This document shows, piece after piece, positions 42,705-49,768 of a stretch of 50,333 bases of DNA. The first letter of the stretch is position 1, and each line of letters starts with the position of its first letter. Source of the stretch: a virus. The stretch covers positions 1 to 50,333 of the IMG/VR virus record IMGVR_UViG_3300007538_000035, one strand, 5' to 3'. A model generated the notes under the pieces. It ran no database searches. It was not told the origin of the DNA and saw nothing but the letters and a program-made list of their open reading frames with translations. The translations under genes and the position numbers were made by a program.

Positions 42705-43739
42705 ATGAACAAAAAAGAATTACTTAAGCTCCTCAACAACCTTGACGAGCAGGGCCAAGAGACTGTAGAATCACAAAGAGTATTATTGATAGATGGATTA
42801 AACTTATTCTTCAGAAACTTTGCCATGCTTAATGCGGTGAATCCCGATGGGGTTCACGTTGGGGGTTTAGGTGGATTCATGCGTTCATTAGGTGCTTTGA
42901 TTCGTCAAATCCAACCAACTAGTGTTTATGTTGTATTCGATGGAGCGGGTTCTTCCAATAATAGGAAGAACCTTCTTCCCGAGTATAAATCAGGTAGAAA
43001 TACTCAACGTATTACTAACTGGGAGGTATTTGAAAGTCATGATGATGAAGATGATGCTAAAATAGATCAAATTGTTCGTGTAATTCAATATCTCAAAACT
43101 CTACCAGTTAAAACTATTTCAATCGATAAGGTAGAAGCAGATGATATTATTGCTCGTTTGAGTGAAGTTTTACCACAACGAGAAGAAGATAAAGTATTTA
43201 TTGTTTCTTCCGATAAGGATTTCCTCCAATTAATAAACAAAAACGTAATTGTTTATCGTCCTATGGAGCGTGAATTCTATACTGAAGAAACTGTAAAGGA
43301 AAAATTTGGTATGTCCCCTAAAAACTTTATTATTTATAAAACACTTTTAGGTGATAATTCTGATAAAGTAAAAGGTATTAAAGGATTAGGTGAGAAAAAG
43401 CTTACCAAATTATTCCCTGAATTAACTCAACAAGATGTTACTTTAGATGACATTTACAATATTTGTGAATCTAAATTTAAAGAACACGTAGTGTATGCTC
43501 GCATTATTCAAGACATTGATGCGTTAGAAAAAAATTACAAGATTATGGATTTGTCAAATCCTATGATTGATGAAAATGATAAAAAATACATCAATCAGGT
43601 TGTCCAATCCAAAAGTTTAAATTATCTTCCCGACCAGTTCGTAGCGTTTTATAACGAAGATAAACTCGGAGGTATGATTCGCAACGTAGAATTTTGGGTA
43701 AAAGATATATTTGAACCATTAACCAGTTATAATAAATAA
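42705..43739 (+). CDS. 5'-3' exonuclease / flap endonuclease (RNase H-like, T4 Rnh type)
   Basis: A 344-residue PIN-domain nuclease that removes RNA primers and flaps. I chose the ATG at 42705, one base after the uvsX stop; an in-frame ATG at 42645 lies within uvsX and would add only residues read from another gene. Metal-binding acids are visible in LLIDGLN (Asp30), VFDG (Asp79), VEADD (Glu144, Asp146, Asp147), SSDKDF (Asp170, Asp172) and GDNSDKVKGIKGLGEKK (217-232), the last being the helix-three-turn-helix that binds DNA. The family in T4 acts with gp32, as here. A few bases separate it from the helicase gene. Confidence 0.92.
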   Translation: MNKKELLKLLNNLDEQGQETVESQRVLLIDGLNLFFRNFAMLNAVNPDGVHVGGLGGFMRSLGALIRQIQPTSVYVVFDGAGSSNNRKNLLPEYKSGRNTQRITNWEVFESHDDEDDAKIDQIVRVIQYLKTLPVKTISIDKVEADDIIARLSEVLPQREEDKVFIVSSDKDFLQLINKNVIVYRPMEREFYTEETVKEKFGMSPKNFIIYKTLLGDNSDKVKGIKGLGEKKLTKLFPELTQQDVTLDDIYNICESKFKEHVVYARIIQDIDALEKNYKIMDLSNPMIDENDKKYINQVVQSKSLNYLPDQFVAFYNEDKLGGMIRNVEFWVKDIFEPLTSYNK

Positions 43740-43744
43740 GTTAT

Positions 43745-45106
43745 ATGACATTAGTAAATCTCCAGCAATATGGGCCTGCCTTTCAAATTAAGGTAATTTC
43801 ATCATTGCTTACACACAAAGAATTCCTTGTTAATATCCATGATATTATCAGTGATGAGTATTGGGACAATCAAGCTCATAAATGGATTATTAAGGAAATT
43901 CTTAAGTATTACGAAAAATACCATACAACACCTTCAATGGATATTTTGAAGGTAGAATTAAAGAAAGTAGAAAATGAAGTACTTAAAGTAGCTGTTAAAG
44001 AACAACTACGTGAGGCATATCAAGCATCTGAAGATGATTTGGCTTATGTGCAAGAAGAATTTTCTACATTTTGTAAAAATCAACAATTAAAAAAAGCATT
44101 ACTTAGTAGTGTAGATTTACTTAAAGCTGGAGATTATGATTCTATTAAATTCATGATTGAATCAGCAATGAAAGCAGGTCAAGATAAAAATGTAGGACAT
44201 GAATATAATAAAGACATTGAATCTCGTTATAGAGAAGATCACCGAATCGTTATCCCAACACCTTGGGAAACTATTAATGACTTACTCCAAGGCGGATTGG
44301 GAAATGGAGATTTTGGTCTCATATTTGGTAATCCAGGAGGTGGTAAGTCTTGGTCACTAGTTGCATTGGGTGGTTATGCTGTGCGTTTAGGATTTAACGT
44401 AGTGCATTATACACTCGAGTTAGGTGAAGATTATGTAGGTCGTCGCTATGATGCTTTCTTCACTAAAACACCAGTAAATAAAATTACAGAAAACCGAAGT
44501 AAAGTTGACGAAGTTATTCCCCAACTACCTGGTGAACTTGTAATTAAAGAATTCCCTACAGGTAAAGCAACAATTTCAACGATTGAATCTCATATTAATA
44601 AATTAATTGACTTAGGTATTAAACCTGACCTAGTAATTATTGACTATGTTGACCTTCTTTCAACAAGAAAAAGAACTATAGACCGTAAGGGAGAACTGGA
44701 TGATATTTATATTAGCACTAAAGGTTTAGCACGTGAGTTAAATGTTCCTATTTGGAGTGTTTCACAGGTAAATCGAGCTGGTGCAAAAGATGACGTAATT
44801 GAAGGTGATAAAGCGGCCGGTTCTTATGATAAAATCATGATTACCGATGTGGCTATATCTCTTTCACGTAAAAAAGAAGATAAAGTGAAGAACACAGGTA
44901 GATTCCACATTATGAAAAACAGGTATGGTATGGACGGCTTAACGTTCTATTTAAATGCAGACACTTCTACCGGGCATTTCGAAATTACAGACGCACCTGA
45001 TAATGATGAAGAATCAACTCCTAGTTCTAACTCAAATAGTTACGACTCTTTTGATAACTTTGATAAGAAGTTGTTGGCTAACAAATTTTTTGAATTAAAT
45101 TCATAA
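43745..45106 (+). CDS. gp41: Replicative DNA helicase, DnaB/gp41-like
   Basis: A 453-residue hexameric helicase. The N-terminal domain (1-150) is helical, as in DnaB; the ATPase has Walker A GNPGGGKS (195-202), Walker B LVIIDYVDLL (296-305), and a C-terminal SVSQVNRAG motif followed by DKIMITDVAISLSRKKED. The Ser/Asn/Asp-rich C-terminus is probably flexible. It should load at the fork and drive leading-strand synthesis with the polymerase upstream. A primase gene is not seen in the window. Confidence 0.9.
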   Translation: MTLVNLQQYGPAFQIKVISSLLTHKEFLVNIHDIISDEYWDNQAHKWIIKEILKYYEKYHTTPSMDILKVELKKVENEVLKVAVKEQLREAYQASEDDLAYVQEEFSTFCKNQQLKKALLSSVDLLKAGDYDSIKFMIESAMKAGQDKNVGHEYNKDIESRYREDHRIVIPTPWETINDLLQGGLGNGDFGLIFGNPGGGKSWSLVALGGYAVRLGFNVVHYTLELGEDYVGRRYDAFFTKTPVNKITENRSKVDEVIPQLPGELVIKEFPTGKATISTIESHINKLIDLGIKPDLVIIDYVDLLSTRKRTIDRKGELDDIYISTKGLARELNVPIWSVSQVNRAGAKDDVIEGDKAAGSYDKIMITDVAISLSRKKEDKVKNTGRFHIMKNRYGMDGLTFYLNADTSTGHFEITDAPDNDEESTPSSNSNSYDSFDNFDKKLLANKFFELNS

Positions 45107-45127
45107 CTTATTAACATTAAACTAAAA

Positions 45128-46117
45128 ATGGCAAAAAAGAAATCTTTATTGCAAGAACGCATTGTTTACAAACCATTTGAATATCAAGAAGCATATGAGT
45201 ATTGGCTAAAACAACAACAAGCACACTGGTTACATACAGAAGTACCAATGATGAGTGATTTAAATGATTGGAAACAAAATTTAAATGAAACTGAAAAAAA
45301 TATTGTGGGTTCAATCCTAAAAGGATTTGCTCAAACTGAAACAATTGTTAATGATTACTGGTCTGGGTTGGTAACTAAATGGTTTCGTAAACCTGAGGTG
45401 ATAATGATGGCTACTACTTTCGGCGCATTTGAAACAATCCACGCTGAAGCATATTCTTTATTAAATGAAACCTTAGGACTTGAAAACTTTGATGAGTTTC
45501 TTGAAGATGAAGCTACAATGGCAAAAATTGAAGCTCTTACTACAGTTAGAGACAGTTTTAATGGTGAAAAAAATATTCATGAAATCGCTAAATCACTTGC
45601 CATCTTTTCAGCATTTACTGAAGGTGTAAATTTGTTTAGTTCATTTGCCGTATTATTATCATTCAAGATGCAAAATAAACTTAAGGGTGTAGGTCAAATT
45701 GTTGAATGGTCTATTAGAGACGAATCAATGCACTCCGAAGCAGGTTGTTGGTTATTTAGAACTTTAATTAATGAGCACCCCGAAGTAAAAACCCCAGAAT
45801 TAGAAGCAGCAATTAATGAAGCAGCTTTACTATCTCTTAAACTTGAACTTGATTTTATTAACAAAGTTTATGAACTTGGTGATTTAGAACAATGTAATAA
45901 GTACGACTTGCAAAACTTTATTAAAAACCGAGTAAATACAAAATTGGGTGACTTAGGTTATAGACCAATTATTACTGATGTTGATTTAACAGCAGTTGAT
46001 AGAATGAAGTGGTTTGATGCTTTATCAGCAGGTAAACAACATACCGACTTTTTTGCAAATCGTGTTACTAACTATTCAAAGGGTCACATGGAATGGGACG
46101 CCGCCGCAATTTTTTAA
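45128..46117 (+). CDS. nrdB: Ribonucleotide reductase small (R2) subunit
   Basis: A 329-residue class I R2 protein, which holds the di-iron centre and tyrosyl radical for dNTP synthesis. The ligands are visible at Asp44 (MSDLNDW), Glu102 and His105 with the radical Tyr109 (ETIHAEAY), Glu165 (FTEGVNLF), and Glu199 and His202 (RDESMHSEAG), with the E. coli spacing. The conserved radical Tyr implies an ordinary tyrosyl-radical enzyme. The C-terminus MEWDAAAIF is the usual docking tail for R1. The R1 gene follows after a three-base gap, so the order is B then A. Confidence 0.95.
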   Translation: MAKKKSLLQERIVYKPFEYQEAYEYWLKQQQAHWLHTEVPMMSDLNDWKQNLNETEKNIVGSILKGFAQTETIVNDYWSGLVTKWFRKPEVIMMATTFGAFETIHAEAYSLLNETLGLENFDEFLEDEATMAKIEALTTVRDSFNGEKNIHEIAKSLAIFSAFTEGVNLFSSFAVLLSFKMQNKLKGVGQIVEWSIRDESMHSEAGCWLFRTLINEHPEVKTPELEAAINEAALLSLKLELDFINKVYELGDLEQCNKYDLQNFIKNRVNTKLGDLGYRPIITDVDLTAVDRMKWFDALSAGKQHTDFFANRVTNYSKGHMEWDAAAIF

Positions 46118-46120
46118 TTT

Positions 46121-47830
46121 ATGGACAATAATTTAATAGCAGATTACACAACTTGGGAACGTGGTAAAGACTTCCCAGAGTACATGGATGAAGTAGCTTT
46201 GTCTACTATTTCTAAAGGGTATTTATTGCCCGGGGAAACTCCTCGTAAGGCATATAGACGAGTTGCTCATGCAGTAGCAATGCGTTTAAATCGTCCTGAT
46301 TTAGAAAATAAATTTTTTAAATACATTTGGAATGGGTGGATCGGTTTGGCAAGTCCTGTTTTATCTAACACTGGTACTGATAGGGGCCTTCCCATCTCTT
46401 GTTTTGGCATCGATACTCCTGATTCGATTAGGGGAATTGGTCTTACCAATGCTGAACTTATGCGACTTACGTCCTATGGTGGTGGTGTTGGCATCTCACT
46501 TTCTAAAATTAGAGGTAGAGGAGAACCTATTAGAGGAAACGGCAAATCAGAAGGCGTAGTACCTTGGGCTAAAATTTATGATTCTACAATTATTGCAACC
46601 AACCAAGGTTCAGTACGTAGAGGAGCAGCATCTGTAAACCTAGACATTAATCATCCTGATATACATGAATTTTTGCAAATTCGTCGTCCTAAAGGTGATC
46701 CAAATAGACAATGTTTGAATCTACACCAATGTGTAGTTGTTGATGATAAGTTTATGAATCGCCTTCAAGACCGAGATAGCGAAGCTATGTCTTTGTGGTT
46801 AGAGATTCTTAAATCACGTGTTGAAACAGGTGAACCTTACATTATGTTTAAAGATAATGTAAATAAAGATAACCCTCTTGGTTATAGAATGAATAACCTA
46901 AATGTTTCTATGACTAACATCTGTACTGAAATTACTCTTCATACAGATGAGGAACATTCATTTATTTGTTGTTTATCTTCACTTAACCTAGCTAAGTATG
47001 ATGAGTGGAAGAACACTGATTTAGTTGAAACTGCTGTTTACTTCCTTGATGGTATTATGGAAGAATTTATTGAAAAAACTAATGGTAAAGATTCAATGAT
47101 TCGCTCGCATCGCCATGCTAAAAAAGGTCGTGCACTTGGTTTGGGTGTAATGGGTTGGCATACTTTTCTACAACAGAAAAACTTACCATTTAACTCAATT
47201 GCTTCAACAGCTTGGACACATACTATTTTTAGCCAAATTAAAGTACAAGCTGATGCTGCTTCACGTAAACTAGCAATTGAATATGGTGAGCCACTTTGGT
47301 GTAAAGGAACGGGTATGCGTAATACACACCTGTTAGCTATTGCTCCTACTGTATCTAACTCACGCATCAATTCATGTTCAGCCGGTATTGAACCCCAACC
47401 AGCAAACGTTTATGTGTTTAATGGTGCTAAAGGAACATTTATTGTTAAAAATCCTGAATTAGAAACCGTATTAGAAGCTAAAGGTAAAAACAATAGTAAA
47501 GTATGGGACCAAATCTTAGCCGACAATGGCTCAGTGCAAAATTTATCTAATGATATTTTAACAGAGGATGAAAAAGAAATTTTCTTAACATTCCCCGAAA
47601 TTAATCAATTAGCCTTAGTTCAACAGGCAGCTATTCGTCAACAGTATATTGATCAAACCCAATCATTAAATTTAAGTTTTGATCCTACAGACTCACCAAG
47701 ATGGATTAATCAGGTTCACTTAGAAGCATGGAAGTTAGGAATAAAAACACTTTATTATTTGCGCACTGATTCAGTAATTAAAGGAGATCTTGGTTCAAGA
47801 ACTGTAGATTGTGTGTCTTGTGATGGTTAA
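46121..47830 (+). CDS. nrdA: Ribonucleotide reductase large (R1) subunit
   Basis: A 569-residue class I catalytic subunit that reduces ribonucleotides. Active-site residues seen are Cys94 (PISCFGID), the Asn266-x-Cys268-x-Glu270 group (TNICTE), Cys284 (FICCLSSLNL), the Tyr545-Tyr546 pair (YYLRT) for radical transfer, and a C-terminal redox pair Cys564-x2-Cys567. It is about 190 residues shorter than E. coli NrdA and lacks the N-terminal ATP-cone, so dATP feedback inhibition at that site should be missing (known role of the cone; inference for this enzyme). The gene ends just before a new late-type motif. Confidence 0.93.
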   Translation: MDNNLIADYTTWERGKDFPEYMDEVALSTISKGYLLPGETPRKAYRRVAHAVAMRLNRPDLENKFFKYIWNGWIGLASPVLSNTGTDRGLPISCFGIDTPDSIRGIGLTNAELMRLTSYGGGVGISLSKIRGRGEPIRGNGKSEGVVPWAKIYDSTIIATNQGSVRRGAASVNLDINHPDIHEFLQIRRPKGDPNRQCLNLHQCVVVDDKFMNRLQDRDSEAMSLWLEILKSRVETGEPYIMFKDNVNKDNPLGYRMNNLNVSMTNICTEITLHTDEEHSFICCLSSLNLAKYDEWKNTDLVETAVYFLDGIMEEFIEKTNGKDSMIRSHRHAKKGRALGLGVMGWHTFLQQKNLPFNSIASTAWTHTIFSQIKVQADAASRKLAIEYGEPLWCKGTGMRNTHLLAIAPTVSNSRINSCSAGIEPQPANVYVFNGAKGTFIVKNPELETVLEAKGKNNSKVWDQILADNGSVQNLSNDILTEDEKEIFLTFPEINQLALVQQAAIRQQYIDQTQSLNLSFDPTDSPRWINQVHLEAWKLGIKTLYYLRTDSVIKGDLGSRTVDCVSCDG

Positions 47831-47831
47831 T

Positions 47832-47843
47832 AATATTTATAAC
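47832..47843 (+). promoter_or_regulatory. Promoter-like motif AATATTTATAAC before the first small membrane gene
   Basis: Exact reference sequence two bases after the nrdA stop and 21 bases before the ATG at 47865. It marks the change from replication to late or lysis genes. Confidence 0.65.
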
Positions 47844-47864
47844 GTACAACAAAACTAAATTATT

Positions 47865-48074
47865 ATGAAAAGTGTATTAAATTTTATCAAATCTATTTTT
47901 ACTATTGTAAAAAATTGGATTGTAGCAAATGGAATTGAAGGCGTATTAGGCCTCATCGCAGGTTTATTTTTATGGGCCTTTGGTTACAAAGTTTACGCTG
48001 GATTTGCGTTTGGTGTATTTGCAACTCGTAACTGGGATATTGTAAAATCTTGGGTAAAAGGTTTATTAAAATAA
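47865..48074 (+). CDS. Small membrane protein of unknown function
   Basis: A 69-residue protein with an amphipathic, Lys-containing N-terminal helix (VLNFIKSIFTIVKNWIV), a hydrophobic Gly/Leu stretch at about 26-52 (VLGLIAGLFLWAFGYKVYAGFAFG) and a basic end (VKSWVKGLLK). I do not recognise the family. It forms its own unit, between a late-type motif and a strong terminator, directly before the lysis genes. A role in lysis, such as a holin-like or spanin-replacing protein, or in superinfection exclusion is possible but unproven. Confidence 0.7.
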   Translation: MKSVLNFIKSIFTIVKNWIVANGIEGVLGLIAGLFLWAFGYKVYAGFAFGVFATRNWDIVKSWVKGLLK

Positions 48075-48108
48075 ATAATTTATACAAAATTTCCATTTTA
48101 GATTAAGA

Positions 48109-48130
48109 AGGGCGCATGTGCGCCCTTTTT
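48109..48130 (+). terminator. Rho-independent terminator before the holin gene
   Basis: AGGGCGCA and TGCGCCCT form a GC-rich palindrome (7 bp with a 4-base loop) followed by a T run. The T run leads straight into the next promoter-like motif. Confidence 0.88.
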
Positions 48131-48131
48131 T

Positions 48132-48143
48132 AATATTTATAAT
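48132..48143 (+). promoter_or_regulatory. Promoter-like motif (AATATTTATAAT) before the lysis cassette
   Basis: Lies 21 bases before the ATG at 48165, directly following the terminator T run, the same layout as at 1257. Confidence 0.63.
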
Positions 48144-48164
48144 CACAATTTAAATTTTTACATT

Positions 48165-48326
48165 ATGAATAAAGAACAAGTATTAGGTGTATTGCGTCAC
48201 TCGTTAACCTTTTTAGGTGGTATTTTAGTGGCCAAAGGTTTAGTAGATGAAAGCACTTTTGTTGAATTAAGTGGTGCTTTAATCACTTTAGTAGGTGGTT
48301 TGTGGTCTGTTTTAATTAAAAAATAA
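48165..48326 (+). CDS. Holin candidate (Pam3-gp28-like)
   Basis: A 53-residue membrane protein. It has a short N-terminal helix (MNKEQVLGVLRHSLTFLGG), a first hydrophobic segment at about 13-25 ending in AKGLVDE, a second at about 33-51 (VELSGALITLVGGLWSVLI) and a basic end. The pattern 'RH.LTF.GG.LVAKG' followed by 'L.GA..TLVG..WS' is what I recall for the Pam3-gp28 family of putative phage holins. It lies directly upstream of another membrane gene and the endolysin, in the usual place of a holin, and would form the hole that releases the amidase. Confidence 0.75.
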   Translation: MNKEQVLGVLRHSLTFLGGILVAKGLVDESTFVELSGALITLVGGLWSVLIKK

Positions 48327-48329
48327 ACC

Positions 48330-48554
48330 ATGAATTTTTTTAAAAATATGTTTGCCAATAACGAAGGTACCTCGCACAAACGTGTGCTTGGTACCATTGG
48401 CTTTCTTTCACTAGTAGTATTTTTATTTACTTGTAGTGAAGTACATAAAGAAGAAGCAGTAGCAGCAGTAGAATATTTAACAATAGCAACTGTATTTGGT
48501 ACTGTTGTTGAAAAATTTGTTCCCAAATCTAAAAAAGAAGAAAATGTTGATTAA
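48330..48554 (+). CDS. Small membrane protein of the lysis cassette, possible second holin or antiholin
   Basis: A 74-residue protein three bases after the holin candidate. Two hydrophobic segments are seen at about 19-35 (LGTIGFLSLVVFLFTC) and 44-63 (AAVEYLTIATVFGTVVEKF), with a Lys/Glu-rich tail (PKSKKEENVD). I do not recognise the family with certainty; such two-segment proteins next to endolysins in Bacteroidota phages are often called holins. Its last 11 bases overlap the endolysin start (ATG at 48544), suggesting coupled translation. Confidence 0.7.
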   Translation: MNFFKNMFANNEGTSHKRVLGTIGFLSLVVFLFTCSEVHKEEAVAAVEYLTIATVFGTVVEKFVPKSKKEENVD

Positions 48555-49464
48555 AATTGGCTCTAAAGGAGAATTAGTAAAAGATATCCAAGAAGTAATT
48601 GGAGTAAAAGCAGATGGTGATTTCGGCCCCGGCACTGAAGCTGCTGTTAAAAAATGGCAAGCAGCTCACGGATTAACTGCTGATGGTATCGTAGGCCCTA
48701 GCACATTATCAAAAATGGGTTTATTAGACACCGATGTATCCCGAATAATTACTGAAGCTAAAAAATCAGGGGTTTATACTAAAAATAAGTATGTTACTAA
48801 AAATGGTTTAGAAGTAATTGAATATTTTATGCCTACTGATGAGTATTTAGCAGGTCCTATTAAAGCAGAATGGTTATTTTTACACCACACAGCAGGTTGG
48901 CATAATCCATTCAATACAATTAAAGCATGGGATGCTGATAAAATTGGTAAAATTGCAACTGAATTTGTATTAGGTGGCCCTTCATGTAAAGGAGATGATA
49001 ACCAATATGATGGTGTTTTAGTACAAGCATTCCCAGAAGGAAATTGGGGATATCATTTAGGCAAAAACGGATCCCAAACAATGCATAAAAATTCAGTAGG
49101 AATTGAAGTATGTAATTTTGGGTATGTTGTAGATGGTAAAACTTATGCTGGTGCTAAAGTAGCTGATTCTGAAATAGTTAAACTAGCTAAACCATTCAGA
49201 GGTCATTCATTATGGCATCGTTATTCTGATAAACAGATTGAAGTATTAAAAGATTGGATTCTTTGGATTGCTGAAAGAGATGGTATTGATGTAAGAGCTG
49301 GTTTACCTGCTTTAATTAAAGAAAAAGGTGCTGATGCTTTTGAATTTAATGAAAATGCATATTACGGAAAAGTAAAAGGTTTGTGGACTCATACTAATAC
49401 TCGTAAAGATAAAGTTGATATGTTCCCTCAACAAGAATTGATGGATATGTTAACAAGTTTATAA
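48544..49464 (+). CDS. Endolysin: peptidoglycan-binding domain plus N-acetylmuramoyl-L-alanine amidase
   Basis: A 306-residue lysis enzyme that cuts the bond between N-acetylmuramic acid and L-alanine in peptidoglycan. Residues about 3-60 form a PG_binding_1 domain (GELVKDIQEVIGVKADGDFG, AVKKWQAAHGLTADGIVGP). Residues about 105-295 are an amidase_2/PGRP-like domain, with WLFLHHTAG (110-118; zinc ligand His114), the central GNWGYHLGKNGS and SVGIEVCNFG strands, and WTHTNTRKDKVD (281-292) with His283 and Asp292 as likely remaining ligands. I chose the ATG at 48544 because the domain begins there; an upstream in-frame ATG at 48496 lies in the preceding membrane gene. No signal peptide, so a holin is needed. 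Confidence 0.92.
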   Translation: MLIKIGSKGELVKDIQEVIGVKADGDFGPGTEAAVKKWQAAHGLTADGIVGPSTLSKMGLLDTDVSRIITEAKKSGVYTKNKYVTKNGLEVIEYFMPTDEYLAGPIKAEWLFLHHTAGWHNPFNTIKAWDADKIGKIATEFVLGGPSCKGDDNQYDGVLVQAFPEGNWGYHLGKNGSQTMHKNSVGIEVCNFGYVVDGKTYAGAKVADSEIVKLAKPFRGHSLWHRYSDKQIEVLKDWILWIAERDGIDVRAGLPALIKEKGADAFEFNENAYYGKVKGLWTHTNTRKDKVDMFPQQELMDMLTSL

Positions 49465-49577
49465 TGAAAGAATTAGAAGATATTTTTAATACTGATGAAT
49501 TTAAAGCACTTCCATTTTGGAATAGAGTTTGGATTCGTCTTAAAGTTGCTTTTATACAAACTATTTCAATGAATTAA
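49464..49577 (+). CDS. 37-residue hypothetical protein
   Basis: A short gene whose ATG shares its A with the endolysin stop (TAATG) and whose stop is two bases before the next ATG. The product, 37 residues, is amphipathic with a Trp/Arg-rich middle (PFWNRVWIRLKVAFIQ) and an acidic start (MKELEDIFNTDEFK). It is too short for family assignment. The tight spacing on both sides is the main evidence that it is a real gene. It could associate with the membrane face, like the small proteins around it. Confidence 0.6.
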   Translation: MKELEDIFNTDEFKALPFWNRVWIRLKVAFIQTISMN

Positions 49578-49579
49578 TT

Positions 49580-49768
49580 ATGAAAAATTGGACTTCTATT
49601 AGAGCGGTTTATCTTTTAATGTCTTTAGTATTATTTGCTGGGGCACTTTTCCAAAATTGGTGGGTTATATTATTTGTAATTGTTATGCTTAATGTTGGTG
49701 TTTGGACCAAGTTTTGTCCCTCTAAATGGGTCTTCGAAAAACTTGGTCTCAAGAAATGTCAGCTTTAG
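49580..49768 (+). CDS. YgaP-like (DUF2892-type) small membrane protein
   Basis: A 62-residue protein with two hydrophobic segments (about 9-24 and 27-41) and the C-terminal pattern GVWTKFCPSKWVFEKLGLKKC, in which Cys46 and Cys60 sit as in the 'CP...LG...C' end of the YgaP-like/DUF2892 membrane family. In bacteria such domains often accompany rhodanese (sulfur transfer) proteins, but their role is unclear; none is seen here. It overlaps the following PAS-domain gene by 13 bases. I infer a membrane-modifying or host-signalling role; a lysis role is also possible. Confidence 0.65.
   Translation: MKNWTSIRAVYLLMSLVLFAGALFQNWWVILFVIVMLNVGVWTKFCPSKWVFEKLGLKKCQL

Noticed and set aside
1257-48143. 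Minus-strand T4-type late promoters (TATAAATA) driving minus-strand genes
   Set aside because: No minus-strand gene can be supported anywhere in the window. The motif is therefore read as a + strand signal, with antisense RNA kept only as a possibility.
48496-48543. Upstream start for the endolysin
   Set aside because: The extra 16 residues come from the overlapping membrane gene frame, and the peptidoglycan-binding domain begins right at the ATG at 48544.
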